Assembly: GCA_023362775.1 (NCBI GenBank)
Contig: JALMGJ010000003.1
Coordinates: 75,501,355-75,565,354, forward strand
Direction of reading: 5' to 3'
Origin: Charina bottae
Taxonomy: Eukaryota; Chordata; Lepidosauria; Squamata; Charinaidae
Length of the DNA: 64,000 nt
Made by a program: the position numbers and the translations under genes. The notes below the pieces were generated by a model. That model was not told where the DNA came from. It searched no databases and worked only from the letters and a program-made list of their open reading frames with translations. Below are positions 45,586 to 56,887 of the stretch, piece by piece. Each line of letters starts with the position of its first letter. Position 1 is the first letter of the stretch.

Positions 45586-45853
45586 CAGAGCTTTACAATC
45601 TTTTCACGTTGGCGACATACACCAACGGCGGCGGCACAGTCTGCGGTGTCCTGGTGTGTTGCGCAAAAACCCGGAAGCGCTGATGGGGGGAACCGGAAGA
45701 AGCAGCACCCCCGCCAATCAGCACTGCCAGCGGCACTGATTGGCGGGGGTGCCGCTTCTTTCGGTTCCATCAGCACTTCCGGGTTTTTGCGCAACGCACC
45801 AGGACACCGCAGGCAACACAGTAGTATGTCGCGACACACTTTGGAAAGCTATG
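45586..45853 (-). mobile_element. hAT MITE, family 2 subfamily B
   Basis: The ends are CAGAGCTTTACAATC and GTGTTTGG-type AAAGCTATG. The flanks ACCTAGGC (45578-45585) and GCCTAGGC (45854-45861) match at 7/8. The inside is a long GC-rich palindrome (arms around AAAAACCCGGAAG and CTTCCGGGTTTTT). Confidence 0.9.
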
Positions 45854-46249
45854 GCCTAGGCAATGCTAGAAGATGCTCTTAATTACTTTGGGGAAATTAT
45901 ACAAAGGGTGGAGCAGTGGAGCAGATAAGATAATTGTCTGGGCAGATCAACCTATTGGAACTATAAGGTCTTTTAAAAAGAATCACAGAAAAGCAAAATG
46001 GTATGATGATGTAGGAGTGCTACTATGAAACACCACAGTTGCACAAGTAACTGTGAAGTAATCAACAGATCAATGGCTGTTGTGGGTCTTCCGGGCTGTG
46101 TGGCCGTGTTCTGGAAGTTGTGGTTCCTAACGTTTCGCCAGCATCTGTGGCCAGCATCTTCAGAGGGCAGGAGCACAGATAGAAGCAAAATCTCTGTGCC
46201 CAGGTAGAGTGGCAATGTTCTATTTATAGAGCTAAATTATAGGAGATTA

Positions 46250-46590
46250 GGTGGGGTTTTTTGTTGTGTTGAAATGTTAACGAGTGGCTGATGAGCGTGA
46301 TTAGCATGTTCATTGTGAGAAGTATTCCCATGTCCTGGTGGTTGGACTGAGTTCGTTGACCTTTTGCAGGCTGTGTTTTTCAGGACTGGTAGCCAGGTTT
46401 TGCTAATTTTTAAACTTTCTTCTTTTTTATTGTAACTGTGCTGGTGTTTGTGAATTTCAATGGCTTCTCTGTATAATCTGGTGTAGTGGCTTTTGGTGTT
46501 GTCCAGTATTTCTGTGTTTTCAAATAGGATTTTGTGTCCCGTTTGCTTGAGAGCATGTTCAGCTACTGAAGATTTTTCTTCAGTAAAAGT
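46250..46590 (-). pseudogene. Penelope-like C-terminal coding fragment
   Basis: On the minus strand the centre and adjoining arm read through HALKQTGHKILFENTEIL, SHYTRLYREAIEIHKHQ and SLKISKTWLPVLKN. This resembles the segment after the catalytic part of the GIY-YIG nuclease in Penelope elements. The 5' side is truncated at the inversion point. A second, shorter plus-strand copy starts at 46586. Confidence 0.7.
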
Positions 46591-46837
46591 TTAAAAATTA
46601 GCAAAACCTGGCTACCAGTCCTGAAAAACACAGCCTGCAAAAGGTCAACGAACTCAGTCCAACCACCAGGACATGGGAATACTTCTCACAATGAACATGC
46701 TAATCACGCTCATCAGCCACTCGTTAACATTTCAACACAACAAAAAACCCCACCTAATCTCCTATAATTTAGCTCTATAAATAGAACATTGCCACTCTAC
46801 CTGGGCACAGAGATTTTGCTTCTATCTGTGCTCCTGC

Positions 46838-46880
46838 CCTCTGAAGATGCTGGCCACAGATGCTGGCGAAACGTTAGGAA
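46838..46880 (+). ncRNA. Hammerhead-ribozyme-like motif, stem II degraded
   Basis: CTGAAGA is at 46841-46847 and GAAACGTT at 46868-46875. CCT before the core and AGG after the cleavage position can pair as the start of stem I. The stem II halves here are GCTGGC and GCTGGC, direct rather than inverted, so the stem is largely lost. The complement lies in the left arm at 46127-46166. Confidence 0.4.
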
Positions 46881-46976
46881 CCACAACTTCCAGAACACGG
46901 CCACACAGCCCGGAAGACCCACAACAGCCATTGAACTCCGGCCGTGAAAGCCTTCGACAATACAATCAACAGATCA

Positions 46977-48619
46977 TGTACAGTATATATGTGTGCAACT
47001 GCTTCCCTCCTTTTTAATTACAAGTGGTTACTACCTAGCAAAATCTGTAATATGAACAGAAATAATTTGAGACTGTATCTTTTTTTTCCAGCTAAGTTTC
47101 TCCAAACATATGCTGCAAATTGGGTGAGTGGATGATAGATACTACTTTACAGATTTCTACTTTATGCTCCATTTAGACATATGTAAATTAAGAATATTAC
47201 AAAGCTACCATATGTCTCCAGTATTTCAGCTATCCCTGGAATTTCTGCTGCTTGTGAAATGGAATTCATAGTGAAAACAACATTAACATTTAAGTCATAA
47301 GTTAAAATATCTGCTTTTTAGCTAGAAAGGCTTTTCTAGATCAATTAAAACAAAACATTTCTTGCCCTCAGGCTTAGAGTCTTGTCAAAAACAACAGAAA
47401 AGATATTGGGATGAGATAGGAAAAGGAATGCTACATTTCCAAACTATAATTCAAACTAGAAAGATTTCTTGCAGCTATACCCAGGTTGTGTGGAAGAAAT
47501 TGACCAAAGTTCGTGCTTTTCAGATGCATTTGACCCCAATTGCCTTACTTTCCAAATTAGTGTCCTTTTACCATGTTGGTTAGAATTGTGGGGGTTAAAT
47601 TTAACACAAGTGGAGAATGCCAGATTGAGGAAGGCTGGTTTAGAAATAATGGCCAAGAGAGGATGAAAGAATCTTAAGACCCAGAGAGGAAAGGATGAAG
47701 ATAGTGGCAATTTTATATACATTTTGAGAAAGGATGTCATGCTATTAAGATACTTTGTTTCACCTGGGGTTCTTCCATCAGTACAATGGACATACCTAAT
47801 AGACTGATTTTCCCTTCCTCCGTATCACCCTTCCTTCCTACAGTTAAATTTCCTAGAATATTTGGCAACACTTGAGACCAATTTTGAAGTATGTAAGGAG
47901 GTAGGAAAGGTTAATTCCCACTGATGAAATGAAAGTCACCAACCCTTAATATAGAGGCACTTTTCTTCCACTTTCCACTGGCTCAGGCTTGGATGTCCAT
48001 TTCTGTCCGTGCTCTCCATTATTTTTCAGCAAGAAATATCTTTGCCCTTTCTGATTCTCAGTGTTGAGAACATGAAACTTCTACTGGATTATACCCAGAG
48101 TTAAAGGATCCATCTTTTGTGGATCCATCTGGATCGCCAAAGTACGTGGATATAAGGGAAGAGAATAGGAAAATGGATGGTACTGGGGAATCATTGATTG
48201 TTGATGGCACAGAGACACAAGAGGTCAGGAATTTTTAGCATGACAAGCTGTTTCTGGATTCTACATACTGTATAGCTTTTGCTTTTCAAATAGAAAACCC
48301 TAAATGGTCAATGATAAGATAATTTAAGGAATTCTCCTCTAATACATACCAATCACATACTTTGTTCAAGATCAATGACATGGCTTGAGAGTCTCCACTA
48401 TATAGGATGCGTCTTTGGCAATTGTACTGGCCAGAAATAATAATTGTATCTCAATACATTTGGGGATATCATCCTTGGGGAAGATTGAATTATACTCTTA
48501 GCTGCCTAGATGATCAAAAATGTATAATCAAAATCAATTATACTATATTATATTTTAATAAATACAATTGTTGTTTATGTATTTTAGAAATGTTGAGAAT
48601 TGTAACTTAGCAAAATGTA
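46977..48619. other. Intergenic stretch, no gene recognised
   Basis: No exon supported. The ORFs are short and overlap in opposite directions. Confidence 0.5.
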
Positions 48620-49055
48620 GAATCTAGAGGAGAGCAACTAAGATTATAATGGGCCTGGAAGGAAAAAATTATGAGGCACTGTTGGAGGTCTTGGGTATAT
48701 TTAGCCTAGAAAAGAGAAGACTACAGGGAAATCATGATATCTGAAAGGCTATCATGCAGAACATGGAGTCAATGTGTTTATTGTTCTGAAAGAGAAGAGA
48801 AGAAACAATGCGTTAAATTTACAAGGAAGCAGATTCAGTTGGACATCATGAAGCTTTTCCTTACTGTAAGAGCTGTTCCATAATGAAATATATTGCCTCT
48901 GGAAATAGTAGACTCTTTGTTCAAGATATTTAAACAGAGACTAGAGCTTCATCTGTTAGGGATGCTGCAGTAGTGCATTCCAGCATTGGACAGGAGGTTG
49001 GACTAGATGATCTCCAACATTCATTTCAACCCTTACATTCTATTATTCTGTTTTA
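48620..49055 (+). mobile_element. CR1 LINE 3' end, diverged
   Basis: Motifs in CR1 order: GAGAGCAACTAAGATTATAA, GGACATCATGAAGCTTTTCC, AGAGCTGTTCCATAATG, GGTTGGACTAGATGATCTCC and a final ATTCTATTATTCTG. Confidence 0.8.
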
Positions 49056-51164
49056 TTAAGAATAGGAGAGCACAGGAAAAAGGTAATTCACTAGCCCTCC
49101 CCCTAATTCTTAAAATGGGGGCAGGGGAATCAAGTAATAATATATGCATTTGTGCATTCCTATAAGTAAAACACCAGTATGCAGCAAAGGAAGAGCTTAG
49201 TGGCTTCAAATGAAGATAGCTGATGAAACACCCCTCTGCTTTAGCTGTAACATGATTCCAAAGATAGTTTTAGGTGAGACTTTTATTGTACAATCACCCA
49301 ACTTTATTCATGGAATTCTCTACAAATCTTTATCTTCTATTATAACCCTCTCTTTTTCCCCCCAAGCACTTCTTGTGTCTTTCCAGAAAAAAAATAAAGA
49401 GGAAAAAGTAGAATACTATACAATGGCTTTTGGTTGCTTGCATTAAAATGTGAATGATAGTAATGTGCAATACATTTTGTAACAGGGCACAGTTCTGATA
49501 CCTGTTCCCACCAAAATCTGCTATAATTGATCAGGGCTCCAGCAAGCAAGGGTGATGGTAATGACAGATGGCAAGCCTCTTTAAGGGATTTAAAAGTATG
49601 GCAATGTTCTTTGGATCTAACAATTCTATAGCCAGGCGATTCATAAAATAATATTAGCAACCAAGAAGGGAGAGGTTTGATTTCAAAGGCCTCTACCTTT
49701 CTCTGTCTTTATTAGAAATAGTTGGTAGGGGATAATGTGCCACAGATTTCTCTAGGACAGGTGGCAGTGATTATAGGAGAGTTTTCAATGAATTTGCTGG
49801 GAGCAAGTGTTGTGCTGTGTCCAACATTTTGGCAGAAAAGTCATCTGTTAAGGTTTGAAAGACAAATCCCTACCTCTGCCAGCTTTCAGAAATGCTTCTG
49901 CTAACATCTCTCTTGGCTGATGCATTTCTTTCTGCCATTATTAGCAGCAAGCGTCCCCTTTTGAAAATGGAAAACAATACCTTTTTCTGCTGTTGTTGGA
50001 AGGAGACATGCAGCTGTAGAAACAAAATCAGAACTGGTCCTTTAAAGAAATAGTGCAGGCCTGCCCAAGCAGGGGCAGGCTGTGGGAGCCAGGGTGCTGG
50101 GTCCCATACAGGGATGGGATCCCATCCGAAGTATATTTCCACATTTAAAATAAACAGATAACTTGATGCTTTTCATCTAATGCAGTAAAACTAGACACTT
50201 CAAATGTAATCCCAATAATTATTTCAGGTTTTTATCTCTGCAAATCTCAGCTACTGGGATATTGACAATACCTTAATGGACATAAATAATCAAGAAAGCA
50301 CAGGCCGGGGAAAGGGATAATAAAAGGACATGAGTGTGGGAGGAGGCTCAGTGAATATCCTGCCCTTGGGCCTGTCAGTTATTTCAATATTCCATGAAAG
50401 CTACCATTTAATACGCTTCAGACCATATGCAAAAAACCCACCTGAGTGGCTGCCGTAACCTTCTTGTACTTTAACCTACCTGCCTTTTCTGTTCAGAATG
50501 CTTCCTGATCAACCAAGTTTGCATTATGTCACTAAATTAGGAAGATAGGATGCATCTTGATCTTGATGACTGTGACACATGCAAAAAGCACTGGTGACAC
50601 CAGAGAAATGCTCTGCATAACTCCCAACCTGCCCACCACGTGTCAAAGTGGCAAAAGGGAAATTGAGCAAGCTTTCTGTAGAAAGGAAGACTCCGTGCTC
50701 GCATGCAAGGGTTCCTTGCTGCATGAATCAGGGCTGAATCCAACGGAAGGCGCGGAGACACAGCTCACTCCATTTAAGCTAAAGGGTCACAGAATCTTAC
50801 TAGAGTTGCAAGTGGTTTGTGCCTCTTATCTAAGATTACGTTGTGGCTGTTTATGCCTTAACTTGGTAGGCTCTGCAGAAACACAAACTTGAGGGCTAGC
50901 AGGATATCAGAAAGGGGAGGGCCCCTCCCTTTTATCAGCAAATAACTCTCAAACTCAGAATGAGAAGAGTTATTTTTAATCACTCCTCTTTAACCAATAT
51001 ATAGTTGAATGTCTATTTACTATATTAAAAAAATCCTGGCTTTTGCTTCAGCAAGAGGTCAAGATTATACATTACTAACTACCTATTTTGAACTACCTAT
51101 TTAACTTGGTTCCTGCATTAACTCATGTTTTAAATTCATATAATACATTGAATCATAGAGAGCT
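49056..51164. other. Intergenic stretch, no gene recognised
   Basis: About 2 kb of unique-looking sequence without a recognised exon or repeat boundary. Confidence 0.5.
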
Positions 51165-51475
51165 AGTTTGGTGTAGCCAGGTTTCTAGATAGGTTACGTC
51201 ACCTATCTAGAAACTGGGAGACTGAGAGTTCTAGTCCTGCCTTAGGCACGAAGCCAATTGGGTGACCTTGGGCCAGTCACTCTCTCTCAGCCCTAGGAAG
51301 GAGCCAATGGGAAACCGGGAGACTGAGAGTTCTAGTCCTGCCTTAGGCACGAAGCCAGTTCGGTGACCTTGGGCCAGTCACTCTCTCTCAGCCCTAGGAA
51401 GGAGGCAAATTTTGCCAAGAAAACTATGCAGAGACTAGTCCAGGTAGTCTCCAGGAGTCAACAATGACTCGAAGG
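51165..51475 (+). mobile_element. tRNA-derived SINE, type B, with internal tandem duplication
   Basis: The head AGCTAGTTTGGTGTAG passes into an atypical 14-bp hairpin (GTTTCTAGATAGGT / ACCTATCTAGAAAC). The body unit that starts GAAACTGGGAGACTGAG at 51210 is repeated from 51311, period 101 bp. The 3' part has CCAAGAAAACTATGCAGAG and GTCTCCAGGAGTC, then an A-run. Confidence 0.85.
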
Positions 51476-52360
51476 TGCAAAAAAAAAAATCATCATAAAC
51501 TAACCAAAAAAGTTGGGTTTGCACATCAAACTAAGCCAGAAAAAAGTAGAAAAAAATCAAAAACTAGTTCAATGTGTTGTGTGAACATAGCCACTGGATA
51601 GCCATGTGACCTTTCAATCACATACTGACCAGATCTGCTTAACTTCAATAAGCAGTTATATCATGAACTTTGATTTCTCTGGAACTGGGAAACCTAGGTT
51701 TTCAAGAAGTCAGAAATTCATGCTGAGGGACTGTCTCTCTTCCCTCCTTTGAATTAAAATGGGAATATTAATTTAATAATATGAATTAAGGGTAATTTGG
51801 AAGTTAAAATGATACAGCATGGCTTAGCCAGAGATGATGGGAGTTGTAATTCACTCATCTAGAAGACACCAATCTGGGGAAAGCTGGTACAACTCAACAT
51901 CAGATATGCATTTTGTAAGCCAATTGCCCCCGAGTCAGTCACCACCATCTTGCCAAAAGGTGGCAGACATGGTGAAACTCTCTGCTTAAGGCCTTGGAGC
52001 TGCTCCCACACAGACTACTGGACTAGTAAATTAACGGTCTGACTCAGAATAGGGTGGCTGGTGTTGCCAACGCAGTCTAGGCAAATGTGGAGCCTCAACT
52101 TGCCCTGCTAAGAGACAAATGAAATCAAGATAAGGGGCGTCCTCCTTCCTGCTACAGCAAGTTGGAGGCTGTTGCCTGGCAAACCTGCTCCAGCCAAGCA
52201 GGTGGTGGCCCTGCTTGTTTAGTCACATATCCAGAGGATTCTGCTAATTGCAAACCTGGGAACATTTCAGCAGCAGGCCCTCGGCAAATTATAAAACACA
52301 GAGTCAAGACAGAGTTGCTTGGAAACCTATTTCTGCACTTTGTTTGTATTTCCCACATCC
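51476..52360. other. Intergenic stretch, no feature recognised
   Basis: No recognised exon or repeat. Confidence 0.5.
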
Positions 52361-52525
52361 CAGGGATGTCTGGTGGGGGGAATAAAAAAAGTCAAGATGG
52401 AGGCCATGACCTTATAATAGAAGCCCCGCCCCCTTTAAGGCACACATGTGACACATAAAAGGGGTGGGGCTTCATTTGTGTGGTCACAGCTGCCATCTTG
52501 ACTTTTTTGACCTGCCTCCCGTGTT
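52361..52525. mobile_element. Palindromic MITE, family 4
   Basis: It starts CAGGGATGTCTGG. The inner arms carry AAAAAAAGTCAAGATGG and CCATCTTGACTTTTTTGACC, with AAGCCCCGCCCC and GGGGTGGGGCTT closer to the centre. The right end is eroded. The second copy is at 56623. Confidence 0.7.
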
Positions 52526-53087
52526 GTTCTAGCCACATTCCCAACAGATTCCGATTGTAAAATTATCACTACAGTATCTTAAAAACCCAGGAGGAGACCC
52601 CTGCCCCAAAATAGCCAAAATGTTTTACCTGATTTTTTAACTAAGGTAAAAGGAGATCAGCTAGAACTGAGGACTCTGATAGAGAACCAAAAAAGTTTTA
52701 ATGGAGATAAGGTAGTGAGCTTCTGCTAATTCTGTTTACCAAGCAGATGGCAGCATGATGGTTTCACTTTCAAGAAAGGGTTAAACAAACTGGAGGAGGA
52801 AAGCGCCACCAACTTTCTCCCTGGAAATCCAAAATCTGAAACACAGATGAGTGTGTTGGTCCAGAAGGGTAAAAAATCCAAAATCCACAGTCTCCGAGGG
52901 CATAAGCGGAGGTCTCAGGGCCCAACGGCCAGCCTCTCAGAGGGGCCCTCAATGACGTAGGGGACCCCCCCACCCCCGTTTCAGCAACTGAGGCCAGGCA
53001 GGAGAAAGGGAGGAGGTCCGCAGCGGCTGCTTCTTCTCACCCCCGAGCCGTGCGAGCGTCTCCCTTAAATCACTCCTCCAAAATATA

Positions 53088-53106
53088 GACTGGGGGGGGG
53101 GGGGGT
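53088..53106. repeat. Poly-G run
   Basis: A G tract of about 14 bases with an adjoining TGGGG, in a CpG-rich patch. Confidence 0.85.
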
Positions 53107-53226
53107 CTCTTCCTCTCCTACTTAGAAGCCCCCACTCCAAAACCTGGTCGCCCGAAAGTCTCTCCCAGGCGCCTCAGAACCCGGCTGCAAAAATCCAGAC
53201 GACCACAAGGGGGCAGCAAAGCTTTC

Positions 53227-53418
53227 TTAAGCTCTCCGCTGCCATCTCACCAGCCGCTCCCGGGACGACGCCTGAGTCAGGAGCGGCAGCAACAGCGGCC
53301 CTTCCTCCCTCGCCGCAGCTCCCCTTCCTGCGCTCGGGCTACCGCGCCTGAGCAGCAAAAACCCGATCGCAAGACCTAGCAGCAAAGAGGTGTGGAAAAC
53401 TGGGACGTTTTGTTGCAA
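53227..53418 (-). CDS. Possible first coding exon of an unrecognised membrane-anchored protein
   Basis: Within a CpG-rich patch, a minus-strand ORF opens MQQNVPVFHTSLLLGLAIGF followed by LLLRRG. This is a hydrophobic signal-anchor-like segment with basic residues after it. An Ala/Arg/Gly-rich stretch and SSRERL follow. The codon for that last Leu is followed by GTGAGATGG, a good donor site at about 53236, so a 5' exon of ~60 codons is possible. The opening vaguely recalls N-terminal anchors such as that of EXD2, but this is too weak to name. No downstream exon was found on the minus strand to the left. It could equally be chance coding potential in GC-rich DNA. Confidence 0.25.
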   Translation of the reverse strand: MQQNVPVFHTSLLLGLAIGFLLLRRGSPSAGRGAAAREEGPLLLPLLTQASSRERLVRWQRRA

Positions 53419-53775
53419 GCTAGTGGCAGTCCGGATTTTTGCAGCCCAGAAGTAGGGTAGCCCTTCCTGGTGCGATCAGGTTGGTCGAAGTCATGAAGCA
53501 AGGAGTGGTCGGCAAGGGGGAACCCTGGGCCTCCGGGCCCCGAGGCCTGTGCCTCCCGCCTACTCCGTAGTTAGCTACTAAATCAGCCTCCTCCCACCTT
53601 TTCTTTAGAACTGTGTTTGTGTGTGTACATGCGGTGACACCCCACCCCCCAGGGATGAGAAATTGCTGCTTCGTTCCTGAAGACTAGTTGTAACCTGATA
53701 TCTGCAACACCTACAAATGACAAAATTATTCAGTCTGCATTCTCCGTCCTGAGACTGACTTTAAACGTTTAATTT

Positions 53776-53808
53776 TAATAATTAATTAATTAATTAATTA
53801 ATTAATTA
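53776..53808. repeat. (TTAA)n tract
   Basis: Tandem ATTA/TTAA units of about 30 bp. Confidence 0.9.
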
Positions 53809-55424
53809 CATTTTTGTAATTAATTGTAATTGTGTTAGGAGGCCTAATCATACAATTTTGGGATCATGAATCATTTGCCTATTAAGAACCACACTATCCT
53901 GATGGGAGGCAAGGAAGCAATTCTTAAGATATTTTGGAGGTGAGATTCCTTTTTTGACATTGCTTATTTTAAAACCAGTGGAAAAGCTTCTAGTGAAGAA
54001 AGGCTGATGGGCTGGCATTCCTTATTTTCCCCAGACCATCTCTAGCTGTTTCTATGTGCTTTTGTCATGGAGGTGAAATAGCCAAACAAAAGATTAATAA
54101 TACACAGTTGGACAGAGAATAGTTTTCTAAACCAGAGCTGGTAGGAAGCTTCCAAATCAGAACATACCCAAATGCCCTATGATACCAGTTGAAGACCACT
54201 GTGGATCTTACTGCCCAAATGGACAGAAGGAGATAGAAGAGTGTTGTCATTGAACTCAGACACACATCAGACATGCGCACTCAACACAGTAGACTAGGGA
54301 AAAAATGGGGTTGGAAAGTTTGTGGTTCAGCAGGTTATGGAAACCCAACAACTGTGAAGACAGTCATATTAAACCTTAATGTGGTTCATTTGTTTGGACA
54401 GAACAAGTTCATTTGTTTGGACAGAACAAGTTATGTGAACAAAGAGATTGTGTTTTGTTTTCCCTGGGTAAGGACTTAGCTTTTGTGTGAACCCAGACAT
54501 CTAGAACACAATACCACAGCATATAAAATCATATCATGTTCAACTGTTTTGTTTATCCTTCAGTGTGAGCGTATAGTGGTCCAGTCTGGACTAGGAGCTT
54601 TGGGCATAGAATGGGGGAAACCTAATCCTTTTTCTACACATTTTGTATAGTGAACTTCCACATTTAACTCCCTCCCTCCCTCCTTCCTTGTCGGTTTAGA
54701 CTTGCTTAAGACAGGAAGTGCAAAGGATCGCATGTGAATGATGGCTGAACTTAGCAGCCTATTTTTTTTGTTCTTTATTACATTTGAAAATGCCAGGCAA
54801 CTTTAGTTCATCAGATAATGAACAAATCTGTGGAAAGCATACAGTATAAAATAAGCTGCTATAATAAAAGCAAGAGCATTATGCAAATAAAAACAACCCT
54901 TGCCTTAAATATTCAGCAGACATAAAATTATTTTCTTAAATGTGTAAGAAAATTAGAAAGTTTTCACATGATGATAGGAAGACCATATTGTCTAACAGAA
55001 CAACCAACTCAAGTATGCTCAATTATCTTCACTTTGCCTGCAACAGATTGCAAATGCAAGTCACTTTAAGTTAGAAGATGAGGGTTGAAAGAGTCTTATC
55101 CTAATTATGCACTGATATGTGACACAAATAAATCAGGAATCTTTGGGATATAACCCAGGGTATATTGTAGAAATATCTCTCCTCAAGTTCAGGTTCCATC
55201 TATTCCAGAAGTCAAATGCAGTCTTTTCATAACACACTGCAATAATCCCGGAATAAGCAAGCCCATTGCTAGGAATTGTTCTTTCCCAATAAAGATAAGA
55301 TTGTCAACCGTTTCTCCTTATGATCAAAGGACAGACGGATTAAAGTTCATGACTATGTTATTGGAAGGGTACAAAGAAAGCACTGGCACAAAAGTGAAAG
55401 GGAATTAAGACTGGCTATCAGGAA
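53809..55424. other. Intergenic stretch, no gene recognised
   Basis: Mostly unique. A 23-bp unit (TTCATTTGTTTGGACAGAAC...) is duplicated in tandem at about 54385-54431. Confidence 0.5.
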
Positions 55425-55491
55425 TGCTGGCTGAGAAATTCTGGGAGTTGAAGTCCGCACGTCTTAATGTTACCAAGTTTGAAAAACACTG
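55425..55491 (+). mobile_element. hAT MITE, family 1, right arm only
   Basis: AATTCTGGGAGTTGAAGTCC through TTTGAAAAACACTG is the right half of the family 1 palindrome. The left half is missing. Confidence 0.8.
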
Positions 55492-56622
55492 TTTTAGAGG
55501 AAATGATGGGAATGGCAAGTATGAACTGTAGTGTGGCACAGATGGCAGTAATACATATACTTCCTTTTCAGCTTTGGGAGAAAAAAAGTGCATTCCTCCC
55601 CTCTCCCCATTCACTTGCACACACTATCATATACTGTATATATTCACCACTGTGTTCCTCTTAGAAACACATATTCTTTTGTTAATATGCAGACCATTTG
55701 CATCTTCCCTTTTCCAACAATCTGAGCAGGGATTCTGGAAAATGAAAGTAATGAGGCATTCCTATCCCACATCCCACTTCCTTTTAATTCTCTGGCTTCC
55801 TGCACTGGTAAACTGGTGATTTTAAGGTGATTTGCTGGAAGGGAGTGAGAAGCTCAGATCTCCTCCATTCCTAGAAAATGCAGATAAAATTGCTGATTTG
55901 TCAGTAATCTCAACCAGGTTCCTGGGACCATGGAGGAACCAGTGAAATTTTGTCCTTGCTCCTAGTGAATAAATACAAACCTTTGATTTCAGTTTGCTGT
56001 TAAGAGTGGGAAACCAACAATGTGGTCCTTACCAGATAGCTGATCAGGTTGACTGATTGGAGAAGGCAGCCTAAGGAGATAATTTCTATAAACATGAAGC
56101 AGAAATTAATATAAATCACTGAATATATAGCATACAGTATATCAATGTGTGTATGTATACGTGTGTATGAATGAATATAAAGTTCCTTGCTGTTAGAAAC
56201 TCATGAAACTGTTTCTGTCCTAAATTTGAGATGGCTTGTTTGTTTTTTCCCGTGCTAGTTGTTAGTCACTGCCTTGCTGCTTTATTATATTTTTCTTAAA
56301 CGTCTGCTGTTGTTGCCACTTTATGTTTTTATGGTATGGTTTTTATAACATTCAGTTTTTTGGGGGGGCTATCTTGTGTGCTCCTTTTATAAGGTATTTT
56401 CCTTATTTTCTGCATACTAAAGTCAGTAATGGGTATCAACTGAATATGTTGGAAGAGCTCCAATTAAGGCAAAAAGCACAAGGGGGTTCAAGTTTTGCTC
56501 ACATCACAAGACAGCATGATTAGCCTTGTAACAGCTTCACACCACAACAGAATTTGCCTCGCTGCTGTGTTTCGTGTTGCCTGAAAGCCTCTTCCAGCAG
56601 TCCCTCTATTAGTTAGTAGAAG

Positions 56623-56790
56623 TCAGGTGTGTCTGCAAGGGAGGTCAAAAAAGTCAAGATAGTGACTGCATGTTTAAAGCCCCATCCCTTTTAAAATGTG
56701 TTATGACATATGTAAAAAAGTGATGGGGTTTTGATCATGCAATCGCAACAACCATTTTGACTTTTTTGACCTCCCCTACAGACATCCCTG
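56623..56790. mobile_element. Palindromic MITE, family 4
   Basis: The ends are CAGGTGTGTCTGCAAGGGAG and CTCCCCTACAGACATCCCTG. Inner arms GGTCAAAAAAGTCAAGAT and TTTTGACTTTTTTGACC are inverted. The possible flanks GTAGAAGT and GTAGAGGG match at only 6/8. Confidence 0.75.
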
Positions 56791-56887
56791 GTAGAGGGGA
56801 TGTGTGTTCCAAGTAGTTGGAAATAGTGGTATTGGTACAATGTTCTGTTGTTTAAAAGCTACCACTTTCTCAAAGTAACTTCTGAGC

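Larger units (their letters stand above)
46073..46963 (+). mobile_element. Penelope-like element, head-to-head inverted insertion
   Basis: A 13-bp perfect duplication, AATCAACAGATCA, lies at 46060-46072 and 46964-46976. Inside, arms of about 345 bp (about 46073-46419 and 46586-46934) are reverse complements with no difference I could find by eye. The centre and left arm read on the minus strand as the C-terminal coding end of a Penelope protein. The right arm ends with the 3' terminal tail (GGCCGTGAAAGCCTTCGAC), which the left arm lacks. This fits one insertion with an inverted 5' piece. Confidence 0.88.

Noticed and set aside
46073..46963. LTR retrotransposon with inverted repeats
   Set aside because: Arms are inverted rather than direct, no TG...CA ends exist, and the coding remnant is Penelope-like. 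A Penelope insertion explains the duplication and one-sided tail better.
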